Positions 27,333 through 35,939 of a stretch of DNA of 64,000 bases are shown here, one piece after another. Below the pieces are notes generated by a model that worked only from the letters and a program-made list of their open reading frames with translations, made no database searches and was not told the DNA's origin. Each line of letters begins with the position of its first letter. The stretch's first letter is position 1. Source of the DNA: JANOSH01 sp031415695 (GTDB lineage Bacteria; Actinomycetota; Acidimicrobiia; Acidimicrobiales; Ilumatobacteraceae); contig JANOSH010000011.1 of assembly GCA_031415695.1 (NCBI GenBank), forward strand, positions 19,519-83,518, given 5' to 3'. A program made the translations under genes and the position numbers.

Positions 27333-27366
27333 GTGTCTAGTGTAAGTGGACACTAGACACATGGAT
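27327..27366. repeat. 40-base hairpin, 17-base perfect arms, over the promoter of the small gene
   Basis: Arms 27327-27343 (ATCCATGTGTCTAGTGT) and 27350-27366 with a 6-base loop AAGTGG. On the minus strand it contains the -10 TACACT and the ATG at 27332. Likely an operator for a dimeric regulator, possibly the gene's own product; alternatively the end of a mobile element. Confidence 0.55.
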
Positions 27367-27394
27367 AGAGCAAGGTGCGACGGTTGGCTGACGG

Positions 27395-29785
27395 CTAGGT
27401 GCGGCCCTCGAGGACCCGGCGTGTAATGCGGTCCATCATCGGCTCTGACACGACTCCGGGGGTGGCGGCATGGCGTGTTCCGATCGGTAACAGCGGTCGG
27501 GGACTGCCCGGCGATTTCGACCAGTACTCCACCAGCCAGCCACGTTTACGTGCGACCGCAGCGAGGCGTGTTTCCGGGTTCACCGCAACGGGGAATCCGG
27601 CTGCTTCAAGCATCGGTAGGTCACTGGTGGAATCGGCGTAGGCAACCGATTCGTTAATGTCGAGTCCTTCGCGTTTGCAGTAGTTGGCCAGAATCTCGGC
27701 GCGGGTCTCACCGGTTGGTGGAACGTCGGTCATTTCGCCGGTAAAGGTGCCGTCGGCGTTGACGGAAAGCTCAGCCGAGATGATCTCGTCGAAGAGCGGC
27801 CGCAACGGCTCGACAACCACCGATAAGGCCCCGGTGATCAAGATGGTGCGATGTCCGAGCGCACGATGCTCACGTACACGGCGGATGCCCGCGGGGAAGC
27901 TCTTGGTAACGATGAGTTGCGTGAGAAGCTCGGCTGCGTCCTCTTCGAGTTGGGCAACGGGAGCGTTCTCATAGCGGCGGTAGAACATACGCAAGAAGTC
28001 GCCGCGGTCCTTGCGGTCGAGTGCCATGAGACCGGGAGCCTCGCGCAAGGTTCGTAGCACGAACCGGGCTCGTTCGTCGGTCGGTAGCCGACGTGTGGCC
28101 AGCCATGAATAGCTCTCGACCACGTTCGACGCAATAAGTGTGTTCTCGAGGTCGAACGCCGCAACCTGACGGGCCGGGTCGAGAACCTGGCGGCGCATGC
28201 GGGCCGGGCGGTCGTCGATTTTGCGGCCGGGTGTGGATTTTACGCGGGCGTGTTCCACTACCGACGGCAAGTGAATCTCTCGTACGTAACGGGGCCAATC
28301 GACCACCCGCGGGTCGAAACAGAACGTCGCCTTGTCGTGATCGTCCAGGTTGTGCCACATGCTGAGCAGGTTGTCGACCGAGTAGATGGCCTCGCACTCG
28401 GCATAGGCGCCGTACAGCTCTACGTATTCCTTTGCTCGCTCGATCTCGATCTTTTTCTCGTCGAGCTTGGCTGACCACAACGCCTGTTTGCCTCGCAGCG
28501 GCAGGTTATGAAGCACCTTTTCGGTTCGCCCGATAATGGTTTCGGCCCGCTGTAACTGGGCCTGCACGCGCCCGCGGCCCGGGAAGGTCCACTCGGGTAC
28601 CACTATGGGCTGGCCGTGGTTGTCGTACAACGGGTGTTCGGTGAACCAACTGCGTACGTTGTCGACCAAGGTGCGGTACTTCAACGGGTTTACGCCGCCC
28701 GATGCCACCTGTGTGATGTGGGGCGCCTGGTCGGCTCCGAGGGCCGCCACGCAGATCGATGCCGCCACAACCATGTCGACCGGGATGACATCGACGGTAC
28801 CTTCGGGCAATCCTGGGAACTCTTTGAGCAGACCCCGGGCATAGCTAACGATGACCGGTTCGGCCATGCGGAACCCTCGAATCCACCCGGGCCGCGGTTC
28901 GGCGAGTGCCGACTCGATGATCGATGGCCGCACGATCGAAACGGGCACATCGCCCTTCGTCTCGAACAGCGCTTGCTCACCCAGGTTCTTCGTGAACGCG
29001 TACGCGTCGGGCCAACTCACGCTGGCAGCACGCGCTCGGCCCGCCTCAACGAGCTGATCCTGCACCCACCGTTCGCGGTACTGCTCGGTCTTGGCCGCCA
29101 ACGCGGGTGCTCCCGCGGCACCAAGTTCGCGTTGGGCGTCCTTGCGAAAGCCGGTAAGTTTTCCGGGCTGACGGCTGATGGCTTCGGTGTCGGCGCGCAG
29201 CCGACGTGCCGACGCCACCTCGGCTTTCCAGCTCAGACCGAGATCGAACGGGCCGGCCGAGGTGAGTGCCTCTGGCGCCGTGCCGCGCCGGTTTCCGGCC
29301 ACGTAACACGTGGAAATAGCCACCAAGTGGGGCGTTACGTTGAGAGCGTGCAACGTTTCGGCTATACGCATGGGGCCGAGCAGGTTGATTTCAACGGCTG
29401 AATCGAGGGGTGAATCGAAACTGACGGCAGCGGCCGAGTGAATGATGGTGTCGCAAGTGGCAAGGATGGCCAGGTCGTTGTCGCTAAGACCGAGGTTGTC
29501 GCTCGTTACATCGCCGGCCACCACCTGGATGCGCCGTGCCGCCATGTCCTCGAACGTCTCGCCGCCAACCTCTTTGAGCTCGGCTCGCAGCCGGTCGAAG
29601 GCATCATTCTTCAAGATCTCGCGTTGGGCACGCTGCGCAGCTGTAGACCTTTTGCCCGAGCGGATGAGGAGCACTAGCTCGCAGCCGGGCACGCTGCGCA
29701 TGAGGCGCTCAACCAGCGCCGTGCCCAGGAAGCCGGTGGACCCGGTGACGAATATGCGTTTGCCAGCCAGCGACTCGGCGATCAT
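27395..29785 (-). CDS. fused SDR reductase (fatty acyl-CoA/thioester reductase-like) and HAD-IB domain protein
   Basis: 796 residues from the ATG at 29785; an ATG at 29803 would lie inside the operator. The N-terminal half is an extended SDR of the FAR/thioester-reductase type: VTGSTGFLGTALVERLM, VVAGDVTSDNLGLS, HSAAAVSFDSPL, a large insertion, and YAFTKNLGEQ with the catalytic Tyr and Lys. The C-terminal part (from about residue 586) is a HAD-IB phosphatase-like domain with AAFDLENTLI, ITGALSVVVEPL and YADSTSDLPML. Motif I has Glu (DLE) where the usual acid/base Asp stands (DxD). Such fusions are thought to act in lipid or wax metabolism. It carries the same operator as the ADH-LarA-PlsC operon. 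Confidence 0.8.
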   Translation of the reverse strand: MIAESLAGKRIFVTGSTGFLGTALVERLMRSVPGCELVLLIRSGKRSTAAQRAQREILKNDAFDRLRAELKEVGGETFEDMAARRIQVVAGDVTSDNLGLSDNDLAILATCDTIIHSAAAVSFDSPLDSAVEINLLGPMRIAETLHALNVTPHLVAISTCYVAGNRRGTAPEALTSAGPFDLGLSWKAEVASARRLRADTEAISRQPGKLTGFRKDAQRELGAAGAPALAAKTEQYRERWVQDQLVEAGRARAASVSWPDAYAFTKNLGEQALFETKGDVPVSIVRPSIIESALAEPRPGWIRGFRMAEPVIVSYARGLLKEFPGLPEGTVDVIPVDMVVAASICVAALGADQAPHITQVASGGVNPLKYRTLVDNVRSWFTEHPLYDNHGQPIVVPEWTFPGRGRVQAQLQRAETIIGRTEKVLHNLPLRGKQALWSAKLDEKKIEIERAKEYVELYGAYAECEAIYSVDNLLSMWHNLDDHDKATFCFDPRVVDWPRYVREIHLPSVVEHARVKSTPGRKIDDRPARMRRQVLDPARQVAAFDLENTLIASNVVESYSWLATRRLPTDERARFVLRTLREAPGLMALDRKDRGDFLRMFYRRYENAPVAQLEEDAAELLTQLIVTKSFPAGIRRVREHRALGHRTILITGALSVVVEPLRPLFDEIISAELSVNADGTFTGEMTDVPPTGETRAEILANYCKREGLDINESVAYADSTSDLPMLEAAGFPVAVNPETRLAAVARKRGWLVEYWSKSPGSPRPLLPIGTRHAATPGVVSEPMMDRITRRVLEGRT

Positions 29786-29791
29786 AAGAAG

Positions 29792-29809
29792 ATTGTCTAC
29801 CATTTGGTA
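29792..29809 (-). promoter_or_regulatory. promoter and palindromic operator of the SDR-HAD gene
   Basis: TACCATTTGGTA at 29798-29809 directly upstream of a -10-like GACAAT (complement of 29792-29797), which is 6 bases before the ATG at 29785. The TACC-N4-GGTA form matches the palindrome at 21779-21800. Confidence 0.55.
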
Positions 29810-29850
29810 AGCAAGCGGCAACACCGTTGCTAGAAACGAGGACAAGTCAC

Positions 29851-30762
29851 ATGTACATGTTCCGGATTTTGGTCCCGGTTGCGCTCGTGTCGCTTGCGGC
29901 ATGTGGTCAGCCCGCAACAACCGAGTCGGCGTTTAGTGCAAGGCCATCGGCGACCATCGTCATTGATTCATCCGCCAAGCTGGCGACGTCGCCTGCGCCA
30001 ACCGTTGGCCCAGCTGTAGCCCAACCGCGGGTACCCAATGCTGCGTTAGCGGACGACGTCCCGAAGGGCTCCATCGCACAGTCGCTACTTCGCGGTCCAG
30101 ACGACATCCACAACCGCACCGAAGAGGCTGTCAAGGACTGTATGGACGCTCGAGGGTGGCAGTATCGACCGTGGCTTATAGCTGCGATGCCGTCGGAGCT
30201 CGATCAGCTTCAGCGGACCGGTTTCAACATCGGCTCGTCCCGAGGAATAGTCGCTCCCTTGACTCGACCCGATATCGGTAGTCCGCCCAACGAGCGACTC
30301 GTCGCGAGCCTCGACGAACCTACTCGCAAGCGCTACCTCGCCGACCTCGGTAACGAATCGGAGTCCGGCGGAACGGGCTGTCGGGCGAGTGGGGCCACCG
30401 ATGCCCAGGCTGGATACCCGACCTATAGCCCGGCGGCAGCCGCGTTGTTAGCCGACGGCCTCACGATGCTCGCTAACACGCCCGAGGTGCTTGGAGCCCT
30501 CGGGGGATACACGAAATGCATGGCTTCAGCAGGGATCACGGCTTCCTCGCAATCCGCAGCACAACGCGTCGAGGGCATCTGGGACACCACGCGCAACGCG
30601 GATGAAGCGCTCGATCGCGAGGTACACATCGCGGTTTCGGACTATCTCTGCCGAGCGTCGACTACCGACGTTGCCTACAAGCAGGTTGAGGGGCCGCTGA
30701 TCGACAAGCTTGTTTCACGGTTCCCTCAGTTCGAGGACACAGTGCGAGCCCTGCGCTCGTAA
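29851..30762 (+). CDS. lipoprotein of unknown function
   Basis: 303 residues from the ATG at 29851; GAGGA 8 bases upstream supports it. Signal peptide MYMFRILVPVALVSLAAC with lipobox LAAC, then a Thr/Pro/Ala linker. The mature part contains four further cysteines (DCMDARGW, GCRASG, KCMASAG, YLCRAS) that could form two disulfides, and ends with a helical segment. Family not recognised. It diverges from the SDR-HAD gene and is followed by the TetR gene. Confidence 0.65.
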   Translation: MYMFRILVPVALVSLAACGQPATTESAFSARPSATIVIDSSAKLATSPAPTVGPAVAQPRVPNAALADDVPKGSIAQSLLRGPDDIHNRTEEAVKDCMDARGWQYRPWLIAAMPSELDQLQRTGFNIGSSRGIVAPLTRPDIGSPPNERLVASLDEPTRKRYLADLGNESESGGTGCRASGATDAQAGYPTYSPAAAALLADGLTMLANTPEVLGALGGYTKCMASAGITASSQSAAQRVEGIWDTTRNADEALDREVHIAVSDYLCRASTTDVAYKQVEGPLIDKLVSRFPQFEDTVRALRS

Positions 30763-30810
30763 CGCCCAGTTTGTTAAGCGTCGATTACGGATGTTGCCTA
30801 CGCTTCGAAG

Positions 30811-31401
30811 ATGAGCGGCATGACCACGCGGGATCGCATCCTCGATACCGCCCTTGTTGCTTTCGGATCCCGCGGGTACGAAGCGACGTCGCTCGATGCG
30901 CTTGCTGTCGAACTTGGTGTACGGAAACAAACGATTCTGTACTGGTTCGCCTCGAAAGAAGCACTCCTCGATGCTGTTGTCGAACGAGCAGGAATCGAGC
31001 TAGCCGGGGTCCTCGAAGCGGCCTTGGCCAGCGCCAAAGGCGTCGACAGAATCGAAGCGGTCTTGAAATCGGTTTTCGGCTACTCGGTACGGCGACCCGA
31101 ATTGCTTGGGTTGCTACGCGAGGTGAATCGAATGGGCGGCGAGGTGTCGATCGAACTCAGCCACCGCCTGGCGCCGCTCATCGAACGAGCTGTTGCCTCG
31201 CTCGGCGCTCTGATGGACGCTGGCATCATTCGCCGCGCGCACCCTCGCACCACCTTGGCCTTGCTCTACACGCTCGCCGTTGGGGTAGCTGCCGATGTGG
31301 AAGCCCACCGTGGGCTCGGCGTCGGTGTAGATGTTGCAGGCTTGCGCCGCTTGCGACGTGAACTCTTCGGGTTCGTGCGAGCCGCTCTCAGCCCGTCGTG
31401 A
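30811..31401 (+). CDS. TetR/AcrR-family transcriptional regulator
   Basis: 196 residues. The HTH is TTRDRILDTALVAFGSRGYE, TSLDALAVELGVRKQTILYW, FASKEALLDAVVERA. The C-terminal ligand domain is helical. TACGCT (30799-30804) lies 6 bases before the ATG. It is the nearest regulator to the SDR-HAD gene, so it is a candidate to bind TACC-N4-GGTA, but its own promoter lacks that site. Confidence 0.85.
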   Translation: MSGMTTRDRILDTALVAFGSRGYEATSLDALAVELGVRKQTILYWFASKEALLDAVVERAGIELAGVLEAALASAKGVDRIEAVLKSVFGYSVRRPELLGLLREVNRMGGEVSIELSHRLAPLIERAVASLGALMDAGIIRRAHPRTTLALLYTLAVGVAADVEAHRGLGVGVDVAGLRRLRRELFGFVRAALSPS

Positions 31402-31576
31402 CGGCTGTTGCGAACACCCCGAGCTCGCGGATGGCCGACCATCTTTCGGTGGCTGGCGATTGAACCAACGCCATAGCCCGCACCATGGAAATACAGGATT
31501 GCCCGGCGCGCGTCGTTGTTTGCGGGACAATCCACTCGGCGGCCATACCGGCTACATCGAGCGCAATGTACCTCAC
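31388..31576 (-). pseudogene. remnant of an alpha/beta hydrolase (HSL-type esterase)
   Basis: Minus strand from GTG at 31576: VRYIALDVAGMAAEWIVPQ, then after a one-base loss in an A run, NNDARRAILYFHGAGYGVGS and IASHRKMVGH. This is the N-terminal part of an HSL-family esterase with its oxyanion HGGG-type motif (here HGAG). The nucleophile elbow and the rest are absent. It overlaps the last codons of the TetR gene on the other strand. Confidence 0.5.
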
Positions 31577-31611
31577 CGGCCCGATAATGCTGTCGCGAAA
31601 GTGAGCGCAGG

Positions 31612-32163
31612 CTACGTGGCCTGGGCTAGGTAGGCCTCGCCTCGGGGTGATAGCCGATAACCAATATCGAAGCTGATCGTGAGACCGAGCGCTTTGAGTC
31701 GACGAACGTCGGACTTGAACTTCTCGGTGTCTCGGCCAAGTTCGGCTGCTAGGTCGCCGGCGCGCACCTCGGGCTTGGCTGCGATGGCCTGCAGAACCGG
31801 CAGCGACCACGACGTGAGGCGAGTGAGTCGCTCGAGTTCCTCGGCCGTGAAGTCTGTCCGATCGACGAGTTCGTCGAGGAGGTCGGACTCGTCAACCGTT
31901 TTGAACTCGACTCGGTAGCACGAGTATTCAGACCGGCCCCGCAGGTCGTCACGCAGTTCTTGGCCGGTGCGGTAACCGGCTTGTTTCGCGCCGGCATCGG
32001 TGATGGACCGCGGGTTCACCAGAATCACGCTGATGATGTCGATGAGACCAGCGGCGGTGCGTTGCCGGTTGCCGGCCTTCGCCTGGGGTGCTTTCCAACG
32101 TCGGTACGTGGTGGTCACTTCGCCAGTGCGAATGGGTTCGAGAAATCGCTCTTCGAACAACAT
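31612..32163 (-). CDS. ASCH-domain protein with C-terminal winged helix
   Basis: 183 residues. LFEERFLEPIRTGEVTTTYRRW resembles the ASCH fold (an RNA-binding or ribonuclease-like domain related to PUA), with TYRRW as its basic motif. From about residue 125, LERLTRLTSWSLPVLQAI, GDLAAELGRDTEKFKSDVRRLKALGL and GYRLSPRGEAYL form a winged helix. Its ATG overlaps the stop of ddl (TGATG). Function unknown. Confidence 0.7.
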   Translation of the reverse strand: MLFEERFLEPIRTGEVTTTYRRWKAPQAKAGNRQRTAAGLIDIISVILVNPRSITDAGAKQAGYRTGQELRDDLRGRSEYSCYRVEFKTVDESDLLDELVDRTDFTAEELERLTRLTSWSLPVLQAIAAKPEVRAGDLAAELGRDTEKFKSDVRRLKALGLTISFDIGYRLSPRGEAYLAQAT

Positions 32164-33248
32164 CAGCGGTTGGTGTTTCGGCGGCGTTGGGCGTGGCGTT
32201 CTAGGGCAAGGTCGACAAGTTCGTTGATGAGGTCAGGATACGACACCCCGCTCGCTGCCCACAGTTTGGGGTACATCGAGATGGGTGTGAACCCCGGCAT
32301 TGTGTTCGCTTCGTTGCACAGGAAACCCCGGCCATTCGCCTCGTAGAAGAAATCGACCCGGGCTAAACCATGGCATCTCAGGGCCCGGAAGGCCGCCAGC
32401 GCGAGCTGCTGGATATGATCGGTCTCGTCGGCATCGAGATGGGCAGGAATGACATACCGGGCCGAATCTTCTAGGTACTTGTCCTCGAAGTCGTAGAACT
32501 CGTGGCCGGGGACCACTTCGCCAGGAACCGAGGCGCGCGGCGTGGTGCCGCCGAGCACACTGACCTCGATCTCGCGTCCAACGACCATCTCCTCGACAAC
32601 AACGGTGGAGTCATAGGTGAGCGCAACGGCCAACGCGGCTTCGACTTCGTCCCGGTTGTGCGCTTTGGCGACACCAATCGACGACCCCATGTTGGCGGGC
32701 TTCACGAACAGCGGAAGGCCAAACTCGACAATCAGATCATCGGCTGTCGACGAAACGATCTCGTGTTCGAAAACGGCGCGCCAGCGGGCTTGGGGGATAC
32801 CGGCCGCGCCGAGCACGGTCTTCATCATCGCCTTATCCATCGAAACTGCCGACGACAACACCCCGCATCCCACATAGGCAACGTCGGCAAGTTCAAGCAG
32901 TCCCTGCACCGTGCCGTCCTCGCCCATTGGGCCATGGAGAAGTGGCATGACAACCGTTGGTCCATCGGCCATAGTCGGGAATTGCCGGGCTGTTGTCGGC
33001 CCCTCGACGGCCACGCCGGTGGCGATCGCTGTGCCGCTGACAGCATGATGTTTCAGCGATTCGAGTGCCGTCGCAGCTGCGTCGTCGGCCTGCAACCATT
33101 CGCCTTCGCGTGTGATCCCAATGGCGCGCACGCAATATCGTTGGGGGTCGAGCGCTGCCATCACGTGAGCGGCGGTAGCGCGGCTGACGTCGTGTTCGGC
33201 GGACTCACCGCCGAACAGGACAATCAGGTTGATTCGGGGACTCGGCAC
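32163..33248 (-). CDS. ddl: D-alanine-D-alanine ligase
   Basis: 361 residues, ATP-grasp ligase making D-Ala-D-Ala for peptidoglycan. LFGGESAEHDVSRATA (N-terminal domain), MPLLHGPMGEDGTVQGLLEL, VKPANMGSSIGVAKA, EIEVSVLG, and the ATP/Mg site RVDFFYEANGRGFLCNEANTMPGFTPISMYPKL are all present. The GTG at 33248 is preceded by TAAGCT with 6 bases between (leaderless). Divergent from murF, the next enzyme of the pathway. Confidence 0.95.
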   Translation of the reverse strand: MPSPRINLIVLFGGESAEHDVSRATAAHVMAALDPQRYCVRAIGITREGEWLQADDAAATALESLKHHAVSGTAIATGVAVEGPTTARQFPTMADGPTVVMPLLHGPMGEDGTVQGLLELADVAYVGCGVLSSAVSMDKAMMKTVLGAAGIPQARWRAVFEHEIVSSTADDLIVEFGLPLFVKPANMGSSIGVAKAHNRDEVEAALAVALTYDSTVVVEEMVVGREIEVSVLGGTTPRASVPGEVVPGHEFYDFEDKYLEDSARYVIPAHLDADETDHIQQLALAAFRALRCHGLARVDFFYEANGRGFLCNEANTMPGFTPISMYPKLWAASGVSYPDLINELVDLALERHAQRRRNTNR

Positions 33249-33382
33249 CCCGCCAGCTTACGGTCACCGCTCACTCTTCGGCCACGATCTCGCCCGGCTG
33301 CGGCGTCGGAAATCGACTCCACACTCGGGCGAGAACCTGTTCAGTGGATGCCGGGCAAAGGCGCGCCGCCTATCCTGGCAAC

Positions 33383-34690
33383 GTGCTGTTCACCGCTCGA
33401 GAAATTGCCGAGGCCGTTAACGGTCGATGCGCGGACGTCGGCGAATCTGTCGTCGTCAATGGAACAGCCTTCGACTCGCGCGAACTGACGGCGGGTCAAC
33501 TATTCGTGCCCATCGTGGGCGAGCGTGATGGGCACGACTTCATTTCACAAGCTGTCGCTAACGGTGCCCCGGCGTATCTGACGCAACGCGAGCTGGGAAA
33601 CGCCGAGGCCACGGCGATTCAGGTTACCGACACCTCCGCCGCCTACCTGGCGCTTGGCGCTGCGGCCCGGCGACGGCTTCCCGACCGCGTCATTGGGGTT
33701 ACGGGCTCGGTTGGAAAGACCAGTACCAAGGACCTGTGTGCTGCAGCTATGCAGGCACATTTTCGCACCCAAGCCAACCCGACCAGCTTCAACAACGACC
33801 TCGGCGTGCCCTTCACCCTGACGAATGCGGCCGACGACACCGAGGTCGTTGTGGTCGAAATGGGAATGCGGGGGCTCGGCGAAATTGCTCGGCTTTGTCG
33901 TGTTGCTTCGCCGAATGTTGGGGTGGTCACGATTATTGGCGAGGCGCATGTCGGGCGTCTCGGAGGAGTCGGCGGCGTGGCTCAAGCAAAAGGTGAACTG
34001 ATCGAAGCATTGCCATCGAGCGGTACCGCCGTCCTCAACGCTGATCAACCGGTGTGCCTAGCCCTTGCGCATCGAACCGACGCCGCCGTGTTGTCGTTTG
34101 GTCGCAATGGGGGCGATGTTCGAGCCGAAGACATTCGACTCGATGACATGGCCCGACCATCGTTTCGCCTGGCCACACCGTGGGGATCCATCCACGTCGT
34201 GCTTGCGGTGAGCGGCACTCATATGGCCGTTAATGCAGCAGCGGCGGCAGCGGCCGCGCTTGCGGTCGGCACTCCGCTCGCCGCTGTCGCCGCCGGTCTT
34301 GGACGCGCCCGGTTGTCGCCATGGCGAATGGAAATGACCCGCACCCACGCCGGAGTCATTGTCCTCAACGATGCCTACAACGCCAACCCGACATCGATGA
34401 CAGCGGCGCTCGACACCCTCGCAGCGCTGCCCGGCAGCGGTCGGCGAGTTGCGGTACTTGGCCAGATGGCCGAACTCGATGACGACGGTCCGAAACGCCA
34501 TCGCGACATGGCCGACTATGCCCGTGAGCGAGGTATCGAAGTCATCGCGGTCGGCACGAATGACTACGGCATTGTCGCGACGCAAAACCCGCTCATCATG
34601 CTGCGCGAACTCGTCAGCGGCGATGGCGTGCTGGTGAAGGGCAGTCGAGTTGCCGGGCTTGAAACCTTGGCGGCGGCGCTCACCGCCTAG
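33383..34690 (+). CDS. murF: UDP-N-acetylmuramoyl-tripeptide-D-alanyl-D-alanine ligase
   Basis: Adds D-Ala-D-Ala (the product of ddl next door) to the UDP-MurNAc tripeptide. 435 residues from the GTG at 33383, preceded by TATCCT (33371-33376) with 6 bases between. Domains: N-terminal GTAFDSRELTAGQLFVP, the ATP loop GVTGSVGKTSTKDL, NNDLGVPFTL, EMGMRGLGEI, and the C-terminal NDAYNANPTSM and GQMAEL. The gene end overlaps the convergent MFS gene by 11 bases. Confidence 0.95.
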   Translation: MLFTAREIAEAVNGRCADVGESVVVNGTAFDSRELTAGQLFVPIVGERDGHDFISQAVANGAPAYLTQRELGNAEATAIQVTDTSAAYLALGAAARRRLPDRVIGVTGSVGKTSTKDLCAAAMQAHFRTQANPTSFNNDLGVPFTLTNAADDTEVVVVEMGMRGLGEIARLCRVASPNVGVVTIIGEAHVGRLGGVGGVAQAKGELIEALPSSGTAVLNADQPVCLALAHRTDAAVLSFGRNGGDVRAEDIRLDDMARPSFRLATPWGSIHVVLAVSGTHMAVNAAAAAAAALAVGTPLAAVAAGLGRARLSPWRMEMTRTHAGVIVLNDAYNANPTSMTAALDTLAALPGSGRRVAVLGQMAELDDDGPKRHRDMADYARERGIEVIAVGTNDYGIVATQNPLIMLRELVSGDGVLVKGSRVAGLETLAAALTA

Positions 34691-35939
34691 CACCGACTGT
34701 GGCCCGATTGGAAGTCCCGGGCAGGTCGATCCACAGTGCAAGGCCCAGAGCGCAAGCGGCGCTGATCCCCAGCACCAGCGTGCTGTTTGTACGGTCGAGT
34801 AGCGGCCCGTACAACAATGCCGAAAGCGGCACGGTGCCGCCGAATCCCATAAACCACAGCGCCATAACCCGCCCGCGGACATTGTCGGCCAGCCGAGTTT
34901 GCAGCACTGTCATCACCGATGTTGCCGTCCCGAAATAGAACACGCCGAAGACGAACACAGCGGGAATTGCTAAGGGCAAGGATCGGGTAACGCTGAACCC
35001 GAGCAGTGTTACCGCGAATCCAACCAGCCCGGGTCGTACCATTTTCGTTTTGTCGGCACGAGTGAAAACGGTACCAAGCGCAAGTGACCCGACTGCCGCG
35101 CCGAACCCGAATGCCGCATACAGCCATCCATACGCGGCGCTCTTGGAGTTGAGGTGCAACTGTCGTTCAGCAATGGGAGCGAACAACCCGAGGATGGGCA
35201 GACACAACAAGCTGAACATCCACACGAATCTGAGGCAACGCCCGACGACCGGGTCCGTTCGAGCCACGGCGAGGCCACCAAGGAACCGATCCTTGAGCGA
35301 GCCGCCCGCCGGCGTGATCGTGGGAATCTTGATCGACACAATCGCTGCGATCACAAATCCGTACGTGAGCGCATTAAGAAAAAACACGACCCCAGCCCCA
35401 AACACCGGGTAGAGGAATCCGCCGAGTACCGGGCCAAAAACCCGCGTGGCGTTGATCATTGTCGAGTTGAGCGAAAGGGCTCCCGGCAGGTCGACACGGT
35501 CAACGAGCAGCGGCATCGTCGAAACCCACGCCGGTGCGTTGAAGGCATTGCCTGTCCCAACACACAGGCTGATCGCAGCCAGCAGCCACACCGACGGGCG
35601 AGCGTGCGTCCACACCGCAATCGCAAGAGCGAGCGACGCGACGCCCTGCTCGAACTGCAGCATGCACAACCATCGCCGACGATCGAATCTGTCGGCGACG
35701 ACCCCCGCGATCATCGCGAACGCCAGCATCGGCAGGAAGTATGCGAAGTACACGATGGCGACGTAGGTGCTCGGGCGACCGGTGGATTCGGTGAGCTTGA
35801 ACACGAGCGAACCCATGACCACCTGTTGCATCCAGGTGCCCATGTTCGAAAGAAAGGAACCGAACCACATGATCCGAAAGTCTCGATAGTGGAAGGCCGC
35901 AGCCGCGGAACCCGGCGTTGGTGGGTGGCGACTAGCCAA
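34680..35939 (-). CDS. MFS transporter, EntS/MFS_3 type
   Basis: 419 residues with about twelve hydrophobic segments. FHYRDFRIMWFGSFLSNMG and MQQVVMGSLVFKLT mark the first helices; AGVVADRFDRRR is the loop 2-3 motif. The start is placed at TTG 35939, overlapping the stop of the LLM gene by 8 bases, because no ATG or GTG fits; this is an inference. Exporter of unknown substrate, co-transcribed with the LLM oxidoreductase. Confidence 0.75.
   Translation of the reverse strand: MASRHPPTPGSAAAAFHYRDFRIMWFGSFLSNMGTWMQQVVMGSLVFKLTESTGRPSTYVAIVYFAYFLPMLAFAMIAGVVADRFDRRRWLCMLQFEQGVASLALAIAVWTHARPSVWLLAAISLCVGTGNAFNAPAWVSTMPLLVDRVDLPGALSLNSTMINATRVFGPVLGGFLYPVFGAGVVFFLNALTYGFVIAAIVSIKIPTITPAGGSLKDRFLGGLAVARTDPVVGRCLRFVWMFSLLCLPILGLFAPIAERQLHLNSKSAAYGWLYAAFGFGAAVGSLALGTVFTRADKTKMVRPGLVGFAVTLLGFSVTRSLPLAIPAVFVFGVFYFGTATSVMTVLQTRLADNVRGRVMALWFMGFGGTVPLSALLYGPLLDRTNSTLVLGISAACALGLALWIDLPGTSNRATVGARR

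Noticed and set aside
28616..29401. 261-codon plus-strand frame inside the SDR-HAD gene
   Set aside because: No motif and antisense to a conserved reductase.
29803..29803. ATG at 29803 as start of the SDR-HAD gene
   Set aside because: It lies inside the palindromic operator and upstream of the probable transcription start; the ATG at 29785 fits the family N terminus.
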